Made by a program: the position numbers and the translations under genes
Assembly: GCA_020091685.1 (NCBI GenBank)
Contig: CM034595.1
Location: 21,747,564-21,811,563, forward strand
Direction of reading: 5' to 3'
DNA length: 64,000 bases
Source of the DNA: Lutjanus erythropterus
Taxonomy: Eukaryota > Chordata > Actinopteri > Lutjaniformes > Lutjanidae
Shown: positions 13,810 through 26,500 of the stretch, piece after piece
Position numbering within the stretch: the stretch's first letter is position 1
Layout of the letters: every line of letters starts with the position of its first letter
Notes under the pieces: model-generated
The model's database searches: none
Seen by the model: only the letters and a program-made list of their open reading frames with translations
What the model was told of the DNA's origin: nothing

Positions 13810-14370
13810 CTTCCTGTTGGTTTTCAAAACAACTCTTCATGTCAGCCTTCCTTCCTCCCGTCTCCCCCCTTTCCCCCTGATCTTCCCTTGTCTTCTATTC
13901 ATCACTCCACAGCCCATTTTACAGTATCTTTCTGTCTCCTTCCTCCATCCGTTTCTCTCGCTCCATTACCTTACTCGTTCGTGTCCCCTTCATCTCACCC
14001 TCTGCCTGTCCAACCTCCTGACATGAATTCTTTTTACCCTCTTACTGTATTTCCCTCCTCTTCCCTGCATTTCTCCCCCTTGCCATTCATCTTCGGGTCC
14101 TCTGTCCATCTCCCTCCCTCCCTCACCACCTCTCTGTCAGGCCCCGGCTCTCTCCCCTCCTCTTCCTTCATCTGGCAGTGGAGCGGCTCCACTCTTGCTG
14201 ACAGTGCTGTTTGTGTGAACTGAGTGCTGAGCTTCACAGCCCCCTCGCCTCCCATTGCTCCCCACCCCACCCTCCCCATCACTGCCGCCTCTCCTCCTCA
14301 TCCTCCACCCTCCCTCCCTTCCTCCTTTCCTCCTGCCTCCCACCTACATACCCCTCCAGGCGGGGGAATT
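13810..14370. repeat. pyrimidine-rich (C/T) block
   Basis: About 560 bp in which the plus strand is dominated by CTCC/TCCT runs. The open frames here on both strands are products of this composition, not genes. Confidence 0.8.
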
Positions 14371-15634
14371 AACCTTCCAGCCCTGGGCTGCTGGGCTTAA
14401 TGACTGTCTGTGGGGCCGACTCTGACTACACAACCCAGCTGCTAACATCTGGGCCACACACACCCACTCACACTGCCTATTCACTTACACACACAGCTAG
14501 TGGACACTGGCAAGTTACAGTCCTTTGTGCCACTATCAGGCTGTGCGTCATTATCATTCTTTCTTGCCTGCTGCACAGATGTGGGAGTTTCTCAGCACTA
14601 TTCTCACAGACAGTGGTTGGTCCATCATTACTGCATGGCTGACCCATGGTGGAACAACAGATGCAGCAGTGTAACTGCTTTTGTGTTAAGCTGAGCAAAT
14701 AGCTTGTACATATCCAGTAGTCAACACAGAGCCACAGCACAAGTGTGGACTATCAGCGGATCAAATGAAAAATACATGCATGTGGAAAATAAACATGACC
14801 TTTAAGTTGTCTTGCAAGAAAAGCTTTCAGTATGTTCCACTGAGCAAATGGTGGTATTCTCCAGCCACCATTCAGTTGGAAGTATATAATTGACAAAAGA
14901 AGGGGGGGCAGTAAAGCAATATTCAGAAAAAAAAAATCAAATATTCCACTGCTGAAAGTGAATTCTTTGGCCTGTCTCTGTCTCTGTCTCTGCAGCGGAG
15001 CAGATCACCCCAGGAGTATTCAGTATAGGAAATACAGTTATGTGGATACTCTCCATTCCATTCATAATGTATGAGCGTAAATGTTACAAACTAGCAGCTG
15101 TGAGGACGTCCATGTTGTGTCTGTATCTTTGAGGGCTGCACTGCTCCTTCCAACCCAGCACAGCGAAACGCTAAATAATGGGCCCCATGAATACTCCCCA
15201 GGAAGGCAGAAATAGAAAGAAACTACAGGCATGTCTCTCCACTCGTCTTGCTGGCTCACTGCGACTTTATTAAAGATACTACAAGGTGCTTTCATATTTC
15301 GTTCATTTTGGAGGTCTCTGTGGACGAAGGGGGTAGGTTTCCACTGCCGTAACCACAAACTGTAAAAAAAAAAAAGAAACAATTTAAATAAACATTTGCA
15401 CCTCATTTCTTTTAACTGGCTAACATAGTACTCAGTGTAACTTTGCCTGGGAGAATGTAAACACAGGCTCATTTCATCTGACTTCGAGAAGAGTCTGACC
15501 TGGTGGCAGCCATTAAGAATAATTATATAGGAAGCGTCAGTTTTCTTATGGATGTTTGCTTGTGTAGGTTACAAAGAGGCATCGGTATTAAAAGACTTTT
15601 TCATGACCAGTTAAAAACTTTTTTTGAGTATGTT
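14371..15634. other. upstream noncoding DNA
   Basis: No gene seen. A minus-strand open frame of 136 codons at 15062-15472 shows no domain, motif or splice signal that I recognise. Confidence 0.5.
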
Positions 15635-16560
15635 TAAGCAGTTGCACTTTATTTTATAATAAGTATGTTCTTAATAGACAGTCTTATGAGACACTATACA
15701 CCTAATGATACAATAATAAGACTTAACAAGCCATACTTTGTATCAAATTAGACAAAAACTAGTTAGCTGTTTCTCTTAGTATGTTTTAGACCCTTTATTA
15801 GACTCTTACTAGACTTTATAAGGGGCTAATTAGGGACACATTGCAACAGAACTGTACCGTAAACTAAAGTGTATTATTGCCACTGTTTGACCCTCTTTAG
15901 ACTTTATTAGAGGGTAGTTAGGGAGACATTACAACAGAACTCTACTGTAAACTAAAATTAAATCACATATCTGCTATTGGAGACACACCTTCTTTGGCTG
16001 ATCCCAAAGTAGTCAAGACCGATGCCTACTTCTTTGATCAAATCAAATTATCTGCCTATAGTATTTCAGTAAGTTTGTGTTGTCACTGATAGACAAAATA
16101 TTCCTCTGCCTCTATAATTTTGGCCTTTACTTGGTAGATCTGGTTTGCATATTGTTTTTTAAATGGGGAAGTAGCAGATATGTGATTTCACTTTAGTTTA
16201 CAGTACAATTCTGTTGTCATGTGTCTCCAGTTACCCTCTAATAAAGTCTACTAAGGCTCTAACAGTGGGAAATAATACACTTTAGTTTACAGTATGGTTT
16301 TGATGAAATGTGTCCATAATAACCCTCTAAGAATATCTAATAAGGCTCTAATACTGTTTAATAAATAACATATTACTGATGGTTTTTGTCTAATTTGGTA
16401 CAGCTTGTTTCAGCTTATTAATGTACCTTTGAGTGGATGGTGTCCAATTAGGGTGTAGTTGTGTTTGTAATGTCTAATAATGAACACATTATTTTTAGTT
16501 TTTGTCTAATTTGATACAAAATATGACTGGGTGAGTCTCATTAGTGTACCGTTTAAGCTT
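15635..16560. mobile_element. TIR/foldback repeat, copy 1
   Basis: It starts GCACTTTATTTTATAATAAG. Phrases such as GACAAAAACTAGTTA, TAGACTTTATTAGAGGGTA and GCAGATATGTGATTTCACTT recur within it in both orientations. A second copy of the family lies in nphs1 intron 2 (26504-27085). Confidence 0.7.
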
Positions 16561-19500
16561 TTATAGTTAATTAATTTTACTCCGCTGAAGCCAGAGGTCC
16601 AAGAACTTGTTAAATTGTCATTTTGTTACTGTGTGGCCTTAAAAGAATATAAGAAAATCTCTGAATCTTTGGGGTAGCCATGACATTGTTATTGTTTTTT
16701 GACTGTTCTGGTGACCCCCTTGTAACCACCGCCACCAACACTTTTCATATCCATACCTTCCTTCATTCTTCAGTCTCTGCTCTTTCCTCTCTCTCTCTCT
16801 TTATCTGTTTGCCTCTGTCATAGACTAAGGAGTGAGAGAAGGGGGAGTCCCATTGGCATTCTTTAACATCTCCGTTGCTCACTTGTGTTCAGAGAGCCAT
16901 CTGTAGATCAGGAAGACAAAAAGACGCTCCTGAGCCTCGGCGTCACTCAACAGGTAAGCACAGCTCTCTCTCTCTCTCTCTCATGCAAATCCACACACCT
17001 ATTCAAAGATTCTTGGCTTTTTTTGAGAAGGAGGTACCCCTTCTCTCTGTGTGTCTGTCTGCCTGCCTTACTCTCTTCCTCTCTGTGCACCCTAGGCAGG
17101 CAGATGTGCTTGAGCTGGTGGAGGTTGAAAGAAGGTTTTGCCTCTCTGTCTCTCAACTTTTTCCGGAGGAGAGCAGGTGTGTGAGTGTGTGTAGCGAAGT
17201 CAGAGTAATCCAGTAAACTTGAACACTTTGAGCTGAAGGGAGTCGAATCGAAGCTCACAAACACCAAACTTGGGTTTCTTTGAGTGCCTTGAATCTGCAC
17301 TGGACATTTTCAAGCTAGTGAACTGCTGCACCGAGCTGATTCTGTATGATTGAGCCCGTCTATCCTGGAGGCTAAGGTCTCTTCTGTCTGTGTTTAGCAC
17401 TCCCAGCTGGGTCTTAATCAGGCTTCTTAAAGAATGCCATGTTTTAATGCACAATCAATTGATTCGGATGCGATTAGATTGTGCTGATAATCTAATCTGC
17501 ATCTTTTAGAAACCCTCTTTATCAGCACTTCAGTGTTAAAGCTGTAATGGCTCACAACGCAGCTTCTATAAGCTACAGTAATTGGACCCACAGGCAACTG
17601 GTGAGATTGGTAAGAAGTTAGGTTGGTATTAAGATGTAGGACCACATCTGAATTGGATGGCTGCACGGAGGTTGAAACTTCATTTTCTGCACATTGACTG
17701 ATTTCATGGGGTTTCACGTTAAATTGGTCTAGGATTGAGTGTATTGAGTCGTTTGATGATGTTATGAAAGACGCCATTAAAAATCTACCTGTCGGGGTCA
17801 CGCTGAATGGTTCAGCTGCCTCTAATGCCCTTGCGGGGAGAGTGGCAGCCTTGTCTCTGAAAGCGAATCAAATTTCAAATCAAACTTTCTAATTTGCATT
17901 TGTAAGAAACTGGTGAAGAACAAGGTCAAAAAAACCTGTGGAAATAAGTGCTGCTGTAGTAAAGTATGGGTCTTTTTTATACTTGAAGACAAATTAAATT
18001 GCCATTCAGTCTGGCATTTATCTAATGTTACATTTTAAGCAACTGTTAAATGACATATCACAGTTATTCTACAAATGCTGCAACATTGCACATTTTTCAG
18101 AGGAGTAAAAATAAAAATAACATTCTTGTGATTGGCTGTATTTTTAAAGTAATTAAGGTTGCTGTTTGACTAGGTAATGGGAATGTGGGGAGGTGAGGCA
18201 GGCTGTGCTTTTATTAAGAGCTCCAATGAAAATGGTGACTCACAAGCAGCCTTTCTGTGCCGGCCAAACCTCTCCCTCACAGGGGGATACCTAAAGTTTC
18301 AGCTCTAAATCCCAAAAGAAGAGATTAAAATCTGCCTTTTTCATTGTACTGTAGACAAATGAAAGAAGCGTCCATGGATGGATAACTGTGAATTCCAAAG
18401 CCTAAGAGGATAAAAGTCAACATTAGGTTGGATATAATGATCATGTTTGTGTTTACCTACATGCAGCATTAACGGAGACAGAGATAAAGAGAAGATGGGC
18501 ACTTTTAACCTCAGAAAAGATTTTCTATTCATTGAAGGGGGAAGTAATTGCCCTTGTGTGTTCAAAGAGTATACTGGGGGCTCTGAAATACACAAATGTT
18601 TTGAGAGTGAAAAAAAAAATAATTGAGTGTGAGTTAATTCTTATCAAAGCCTGTTGGAGTGCAACTAATCGACTGAGGGGAGATGCGTCAAAGAGCTGTT
18701 GCCTTCAATTCATTTTGTCTATTCAGATGAGAAAATATTTAGTTTTCAATTAAGTAAATCACTATTATTTGTTCCACTCCTGCAGCAGATAAATTGAAGT
18801 GATTACAAACTGACTTAAAATCCACAGAGGGCTCTTCCAGGTCAAAAAGAGTATTGGACGCTATGGGCACAGACCCACAGCACGGCCTACTGACTTCATT
18901 CTACACTGTTCGCTGGGATCCATTCACAGCCGGAGCATAGCATGATCTGCACAGTGGATTGTACACACATGTTGCCATGAGAAATTACCTGCAAAATACA
19001 AATACACCTTTGTTACTGACAGAAATTTTGGCCTGACTTTCTGACAGGACCATGCCTGTATTAACTAAATTTATGGTCATGCTGAAACAACAAAATGTGA
19101 GCACTTTCCGATCTACTGTCTATAATGTGAAGGTATGGTTTAGGAATTTATTAAGACCCCCTTCAGCTGATGTACAGCGTCAGCTACTCTACTTGGCATT
19201 GACACAAAACATAAAAACAGTTCTACTTAGAGCAACCACGATATTAAAATCAGAAAAGTACGACTAACAATATTCCTTCTTGCAGGATATTACTATATTC
19301 TTATGCATTTACACTTATATTAATATGTAGGGATTTTCAAACATAATACTGCATTCTTATTTATATACACTTATATATAAAATAATGTACAGTACATCAA
19401 TAACACTTAATACACTAAATTCATCAGCATACAAAGTTAAATGTATTTTTTATTAGGCAAAGAGCAGGCTTTATTGCAGGTAACATGATGTCATGGTATT

Positions 19501-20491
19501 TTATGGTCATAAAAATAAAATACTAAGACTAACTGAACCAGGGGGCTGTCAGAGTTAAGTCCAGGCCAGAATTTGTGTTCACACATGGAGCTTCTTCAGG
19601 CAGTTTCTATATAATTGCAGAGTTGCAATTCATGTGTGGAAGGGGTTATAGCAAATAGTTGAACATCATTTCTTGCACCTTTAAAGCTCTCTGTTCACTA
19701 CGAATTGTATATATCTGACATTATTGGTGTTTTTCATACCATGTAGTATAGAAATTCTATACTTTCTATACCTTTCTTCTATACTTCTGAGGACATTTCC
19801 TGCTTTCCAGACAGCCATTGGTTTCCATTCCTTTAAATGCTGTTTAAAAATCAACTTGCAGAGACTTGAAACCTCTTTGTTGAGAAAGGTGTCTATTTTC
19901 TCTTCATCAGGACTTACAGGAGATCATATCTGCTCTGTTCTTCTCCCCCTCAGCCGATCCTGAATTATTGTGGTAAGAGAGGCCAGGAGAAATCACAGAG
20001 GTCTTCATAACAACTAATCACAAATTCAAATGTCAAGTTCTGAGGGAATTGTGCACTTTGTCTGGCTCATCAGGAGACTGAAACTATCTTAACTAACTAA
20101 GCCACTCACTGACACAGAAAGCTCATCTGCATTTACTGCCCATCTGAAACACAAATTACCAACACCAAGTACCATTAAAATTATGATGTCATTATAAAGA
20201 ACTTTTAAAATGCTTTGCGGCTTTTTAGCATTATTATTTCATTGTATGGCAGTGCAGGATTGATCTGAAAAAGCAATGGCATTGTAATCATTTTCAGTTA
20301 TAAACAAGAACAACAAGAAACATAAACATGAAAAGTCTCATTTTAATTGTATAGCTTCTTAACACTACTGGACAAAACACAAATGCCTCTTAAAAGTATA
20401 TGCCTGCTGTAATCATCTTGCAGGGCATGTGGAGATTATTTGTTGTTTGTGTATATTTCATGTAGGGTTTTTCTTCTCATGGTTGTTTCAG
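16561..20491. other. proximal upstream region of nphs1
   Basis: No protein-coding exon seen. It contains the possible leader exon at 16893-16953, CT repeats around 16785-16800 and 16965-16981, and otherwise AT-rich sequence. Promoter elements of nphs1 should lie here or near the leader exon; none can be assigned from sequence alone. Confidence 0.5.
16893..16953 (+). other. possible untranslated leader exon of nphs1
   Basis: A 61-bp segment is bordered by acceptor-like TTGTGTTCAG and a consensus donor CAG|GTAAGC. It lies 3.5 kb upstream of exon 1, where a pyrimidine-rich acceptor (AG at 20490-20491) could receive it. No coding similarity is seen. It could also be the 3' part of a longer first exon starting near 16820, or chance splice signals. 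Confidence 0.3.
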
Positions 20492-20521
20492 GATTGTCGA
20501 AGGTCAGGTGTCAGCGGTGAA
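20492..20521 (+). other. nphs1: candidate 5'UTR segment before the nephrin ATG
   Basis: Thirty bases lie between an acceptor-like tract (TTTTTCTTCTCATGG then TTTCAG) and the start codon. If the upstream leader exon is real, this is the part of the 5'UTR carried by exon 1. A TATA-like GTATATTT near 20450 is the competing reading, with transcription starting locally. Confidence 0.35.
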
Positions 20522-20585
20522 ATGGACTTCTTGTCAGCATGGATTGTGTCTCCTTCTGCTCTACCCTTTCTCTGTCTCATCTGGG
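20522..20585 (+). CDS. nphs1: nphs1 exon 1: start codon and signal peptide
   Basis: This encodes residues 1-22. A short polar start is followed by a hydrophobic core ([10 protein letters not shown]), as in a secretory signal peptide, with cleavage probably soon after the exon junction near the QAQ stretch. The ATG has a good context (G at -3, G at +4), and no upstream in-frame ATG was seen; the reading frame opens from a GTG at 20429. The donor is G|GTAAGA in phase 1, and the split glycine codon joins exactly to exon 2. A pyrimidine-rich AG at 20490-20491 suggests the transcript may enter this exon by splicing. Confidence 0.87.
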
Positions 20586-23500
20586 GTAAGAGAATCAAAT
20601 GTCACCGTGGAGCTATCATTACAGTAACTGTGGCCTTTTCAAGTTCCATCCGTGGTCAGGTTATTCAGCTGAGCGGTGGCAACCTTGACTTTATTGAACC
20701 TTTAATTTGATGAAGCCACACAGGTTTGGAGTGACGCATGTACTGTAGGTTAAACTAACCTGCTTAATCTTACGAAACTCTTGTTTAAAGGAAAATATAT
20801 TTACTGTACTAAATCATAAAATGACGACAATATGTCATCAGTGATTAAGCTGACATACTGGCCTAAATGTTCTTGAAATTTCCAATCTAGTTCAGCCCAT
20901 TTCACATTTATCAGTGTTAAAGTTAATACAGAATGTTCACCAAATGAGTAAGTGTCTGTTTACTAGGCGTAAGAAATCTTTAATAATCTTTTAGAAGGAA
21001 TAGATGTTTATAAAGGTTAAATTGAGAAATATGTTAATTGAGTCTGGCAGGCAGTAAGACAAGCAGTCAATGAAATCCAACTCCAGAGTGTGTATTTTGG
21101 GAGCAGTGGGCTTTTGTTTTCAGGATAACAGGCCTTACATTGACAGACAATTGACAGTTATAAACAGCTGATCAACTTACGATGTAGAACTCATTGTCAC
21201 TTGTCTTGATATAATGTTGTGCTCGTCTTGAACTCATGCAGGTTCAATCTCCTTGCAGCCTGCAGGCAACCTGCCTGAGCTTTGAATCAGGGGAGGAGGC
21301 GGGGAAACAACTTGCTTCAACTACAGATTGTGTTTTGAATAGGGATTCAACCTATTTAATATACTGTCCATGGCTCCAATCCACTATGTGGACTATTTAC
21401 TTATTTTTTAATGCTAGTTTTTAACTACAGTATCAACAGGCTGTGGCATCCTGATGTTTCTACTTTCATTTGTGCATTTGAGCGAAACAGTGTGTCACAA
21501 TACTAGAATTTCTCATTTTGATCCAATACCCTGAAAAGTATTGATGTTTGATATCATGAGGAAAAACTGAGTCAACATTGAGGACATAAAATTTTAGATT
21601 TTTATTAAAAGATAAATATAACGTGGCAACAGCTATAGCAAAGAGACAAGTGCTGAGAAGAAGACGGTGAGTAAGAGGAGGCAGGACTATGTGGGCAGTG
21701 CTGTGGCGTGTTTCAGCTCATTGTTGGGGTGAACAGAGAGCGAGAAAGTGCAGCTGGTACCAGATTACTGATACTATGACAAATAAGTATTGAAAGCATT
21801 TCAGATATTCAGTACTGATATTCACTGATATATCAATATTGTTTTTGCCAACACTAGAGCAAATCACACTAGGTGGCGAATGGGACCAACTATTAATATC
21901 ATCATTGTTCCCTTCCTCTTTTGTTATTTCCTTGTCAAATCGGAGACCAGCAGCTGAATCTTTTCACTCTCTTTTGCTGGGAGACCATTCTCCCTATAAA
22001 CAGGACCTCAGGTAGAAAGGAACATTTTATTAACAGATTTATTCATGGTAACGGGAACCCAGTCTTAGGGTATTAGTGTTTTATGCAAATAGCTTAATCC
22101 GGATACCAGAATAGGGTTACTCTATGTGACCACGGTGACTTTTCTACCAGGGCTGTTGCTTGGCTCAGTTTGGCTCAAGAGAAATCTGTCCAATATGAGC
22201 GTTATGACACCATGCATCAAGTTATCCTTGATAGATCCACTGGGTATGTCCCTCCTATTTTCACCTCTGGTATTGAGGAGCCTATACAGAAAATAAATAA
22301 CACCAACATAATTTCGCTTCACTTTTCCTCACTAGTTTCCATGGTGATTACCACAATGACTTACAGTTCATGGAACTCATATAAACATAACCGGTAAGTC
22401 ATTTGACAATGAAGTGGACAACACGAGGTTAATGATGTGTGCTGCTACCTTATGACTGAAGGAGAAGATTCAGCTTTAAACAAAACACAGATACTGTATA
22501 ACTGGATACCTTTAAATGAAAATAGTGGAATGTGATGTGAAAGGTATACATAAAATTGAGAAGTATACATAGTAGCTATCTACTTTTAAATTAGAAATGG
22601 AAATGTGAATGGAAGTCAATTTATGATAGAGTTTATGTATATAGCTGTTTTCATTCAAGCAGAATGTAACACAAAGTGCTGCAGACAATAAAAAAATAAC
22701 CTTCTGCCACCTCACCCAAACTCAAACCACATCCACACACACACACACACCCCCAAAGCAATGACGTTGTAATTAAAAGAATAAAATATGTAATGTAAAT
22801 AAATTTAAATCTTTAAATAAATAAAACTCAGAATAGCAGATGAAAAGTAAATGAAAGGTGAAGAACACAAGATAAAATAATAAAACAATAAAATACTAAA
22901 AGAGAGGATGTGTACTAAAATAAGTGAAAAAAATCAAATAAGAGGTATGTCAATAAAATCCATAAAATAAAAGATGAACAAATGATTTAATAGATAAATA
23001 GATTTTTTTTTTTTAAATGAGCCTGAAGAAAAATAAATAGAAGAACCGATAAAACAGTTTGATCAAGGCACCAAAGCATTAAGTGAGAATTTATTTTCAA
23101 TGGTTGGTCCACAAGGTGCAGTTTAATTGTAGTGCATGGCATGCAGCCAAACAATCAGGCAAAATTCAATTATGAATGAACACTCATCTTCACATGGCAT
23201 CACATATACTGCAAGTGTTGCATATTTTTCTTAACTAATATCAAACGTGTGTAAATTTGTAAACCGCAGCCACACATGAATATTTATTTAACCACTTGCT
23301 GGGATTTGTTGTCTGTAGCATGTTGGCAGCACTGGAATATTGTTAAATAAAATTGCTGTCAAGCTCAATGAGTGTATAGACCTTGGAAAAGTGCGCAAAT
23401 ATTGTTTGTATGTAACACTGAACAGAGAAAAAAGATGCGATAATGACCTGCCAGCAGATTCACACCTGTCTCATTGAGCGGATGCTTTTGCTCTTGTTTT

Positions 23501-26500
23501 AGAAACAAACAAATGTAGCACATGTTGAATCAGTTTGTACTTGGTATAATAGAGAAGCACTATATACATAAGATATGGAGAGTGTACATATGTAATTGTA
23601 GACATTCACTCTTGAGTGAGGAATGGAAATCAATATTCCACAGCCGACATTTTGACAAGTTACAGCAGGAAAGCACAGGTGTAATTAATAACATTAATTA
23701 ATGATGGATGCACTCTGTTTAGGTGCTGCAGTTCCCTCACATCCAGGTAATGTACATGCATTATTACTGGCGTGGCTTATTAGGGCACTGACATGGAATT
23801 GAGCAGTCATTAGCAGTCATTAAGTAGAGACCCCCACTGACACCCCCCCGCTCCAAGACTCCCAGCCACCCTGTCCAAAACCCCCATTACATTAATTAAC
23901 TGCGTATTAAATCTTTTTCTTTGGATTACTATCTTGCACATTCCTAATATTCTTACTGTGAACTTTTGCTCATTATACTTTGTACATTCCTGCACCAAAC
24001 CTGTGCAGCACTTTCATTTAAATAACATATAGTACATATTTTTCATATATACATATTATTTGATGTGGGGTTGTATGAGGTACTTGTCGATAATCAGTGT
24101 ATTACCAACAGGAGATGTTGATCAGCCCGCACCCAGTTTGGAGAAGCAGAGAGGAGTACCAGCAAGGAAGCTAAGCAATGAACTGCTGTGGACAGGGTCA
24201 GAAACAAAAGGTATTTTAGCCAGATAAAAAAAAGGTCAACGTAAAAACACTGACATCAGTTTATTTGTATGCTATATTTAGAAACTTCTCACTACTTTAG
24301 CTTGCAATCAGACAGTCTTTTCCAAAGGGAAACCTCTGTTATATAAGCCCTTATTGTTCTCTTCAAACCAACCAAACTCTATGGTCAATCAGGAGCTCCT
24401 GCGCTCAGCAAAGTAAAATTGCTGATTTCATACATGAAGTCTGGTTCATTTGGAGAGAGCAATATATTTGGCTTATACTGCTTAACTTCCATGCTGGTGC
24501 TCCTCTCAGCTTCTCCAAATGGGGCCATCAACTGTAGGTAATACACCAATATGGCATACAATCCTACATCAAATAATTTCAACCATCCTTTTAAAGCTTA
24601 AATTTATTAATTAGTAATTAATATTTTTTATATCAAGAATGGGTCATGGGTAGGATAGAATAGGATGCTATGCAGGATTTTCCCCAAAAAACATAGACTC
24701 ACACAAAAATAATTGCTCTCAGTCATCACCCTCAACCCACCAAAAGCCTGTGGCAGCTCCTGCATCTGCAAAGACCCACCCTCCACCTGTACCTTCTCAT
24801 TTTCTCATTATTTTGCTGTGCTTGGGATGCTTTACCAACCCAAAACATCAGCATTTGATGTCCTGGGAATGAGACTCGACAATCAACTGTCCTTTCTGGT
24901 GCATTTACAAACAGCAACTGACAAACCATACTTATTCTACCTTTAAAAGCTTGCTAACATCAGCCACTATAAGCTACTGAGTGAGGCAAAAACCCTGAGC
25001 GAACACTCATGAATTCATCTTATAAGAGGAAAATTGTGTCATTTTCTATTTAAAAGTTACACACTCACTTTAGCACATGAAAACTGAATCTTATTACTAC
25101 ATTTTGATAGAGTATTTAGTATTTCTATATCTCTGAATAATACAGTATAACTATTTCAGCAGCCACTGTGGACCACTGTTGAGTATTCATTTATGTAAAC
25201 TGTATGCTAATGTGCTCCTGTGTTTGGTTGTTTGTATGCATCCTCTGTAATGGCCAATCTTGCCCTTCATATTTGACGTGAGGTGACTGGTTCAGCCTTG
25301 ATCTGAGAGCTCTGCCTCTCACTCATGTTGTCAGACGCAACAGAGCATGCACTTCACAAACAACTTGGTCATTGCTTCAATGAAGGTCAAGATTCAAACA
25401 GCCTAGTGGAATCAGGCTGGCTTCTCTGTGGGGCATTGTTTAAACGAGGTTCACGCTTAGATATTAAGCATTAATTGGAGTATGCAGTTGCATTTGGCTC
25501 AAACTTGAACTGAATTTATTCATAAACCTCTATGTATAATAATCATATAATCCTCGCCCCAGTGTTAGAGGTTCATGGGTGGTCTGTGCTAAGGTTACCT
25601 TCCTGACTCAAGTGTACTGCAGCACAGAATGTCACCTAAGAGCCAGGTTGAAGGATGGCCAACCCCACCTATGACAAACAAGGGGGATTAAAGTGATAAT
25701 CATTACTCTTCCCAGGAGGAATTAGCTGGTGGGGCATCGACATTGAAGAAAAACCGCAGGTGAACAAGGTCTCTGATACCCCATGCTTTTCTCCTCCTCC
25801 CAATACCCTATCTGCATGGCCGAGGGGGGATTTAATTCGCAGTAATTACTTTATTGACTCATTTTCAGGGCCGTATCACTGCAGTTTCCCATCAATAAAA
25901 CATATGCCAGGATGAATAATGTGGCCAGACACAACGGGGTGCCTTCTCAGACAAAAGACCACAAGACTGCATCCCTGTGGTGTATGTTTATGTCATGCTC
26001 CCTGTACTACTTTTATTCCCTCCGTAGCGCTCCACAGCCCGTGTTCTTCTCCACCTCTTTACATTAAATCCCATCACATCCCCTCCCTGCTCTAACATTC
26101 TACTCTTTTCCTCCATCTCCTTTAATGTCTCCAGGCACGCAGGCCCAGCAGGCCTTCAGGACAAAGCCCAGGAACCTCACTGTGCGGATGGGAGCCACAG
26201 CTGTGTTGAGGTGTGAGGTGCTGCGGGCCTCAGGGACTGTGCAGTGGGTGAAAGATGGCCTCCTCCTGGGACCTCAGAGAAGCCTGCCAGGCTTTCCACG
26301 CTACAGCATGATTGGAAACCCCAAGAGAGGTAAACAGGGATACTCACAGAATAAGGTCTGTGGCCTTTTGGGCTTTGATGGGACCTATCCAACCTAAATA
26401 AATGAATGTGATTGAAAAGAATCACTGAAAAGACACCAGAATTTGTAGTCATAAATTACCTATGGTTATAAGAGGTTTATAGGTTTGCCAGAGAATAAAA

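Noticed and set aside
13817..14343. Open frames of 69-111 codons on both strands
   Set aside because: They are translations of a C/T-rich block (Ser/Pro/Leu-rich plus, Gly/Arg/Glu-rich minus), with no domain or splice signal.
15062..15472. 136-codon minus-strand frame
   Set aside because: No recognisable motif, no splice context, average composition; compatible with chance.
19724..19963. LINE C-terminal-like peptide (FKCCLKINL)
   Set aside because: The resemblance is limited to a few residues; too weak to call.
1..20000. A second gene (for example kirrel2, the neighbour of NPHS1 in mammals) upstream
   Set aside because: No Ig-domain exon or other conserved coding exon was found on either strand in this interval.
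20440..20480. TATA-box promoter beside exon 1
   Set aside because: Only a single GTATATTT match in AT-rich DNA; the adjacent acceptor-like tract is at least as plausible, so it was not called as a promoter.
20429..20521. Upstream in-frame extension of exon 1
   Set aside because: It starts at GTG, not ATG, and lies across a likely splice acceptor; the ATG at 20522 is followed directly by a signal peptide.
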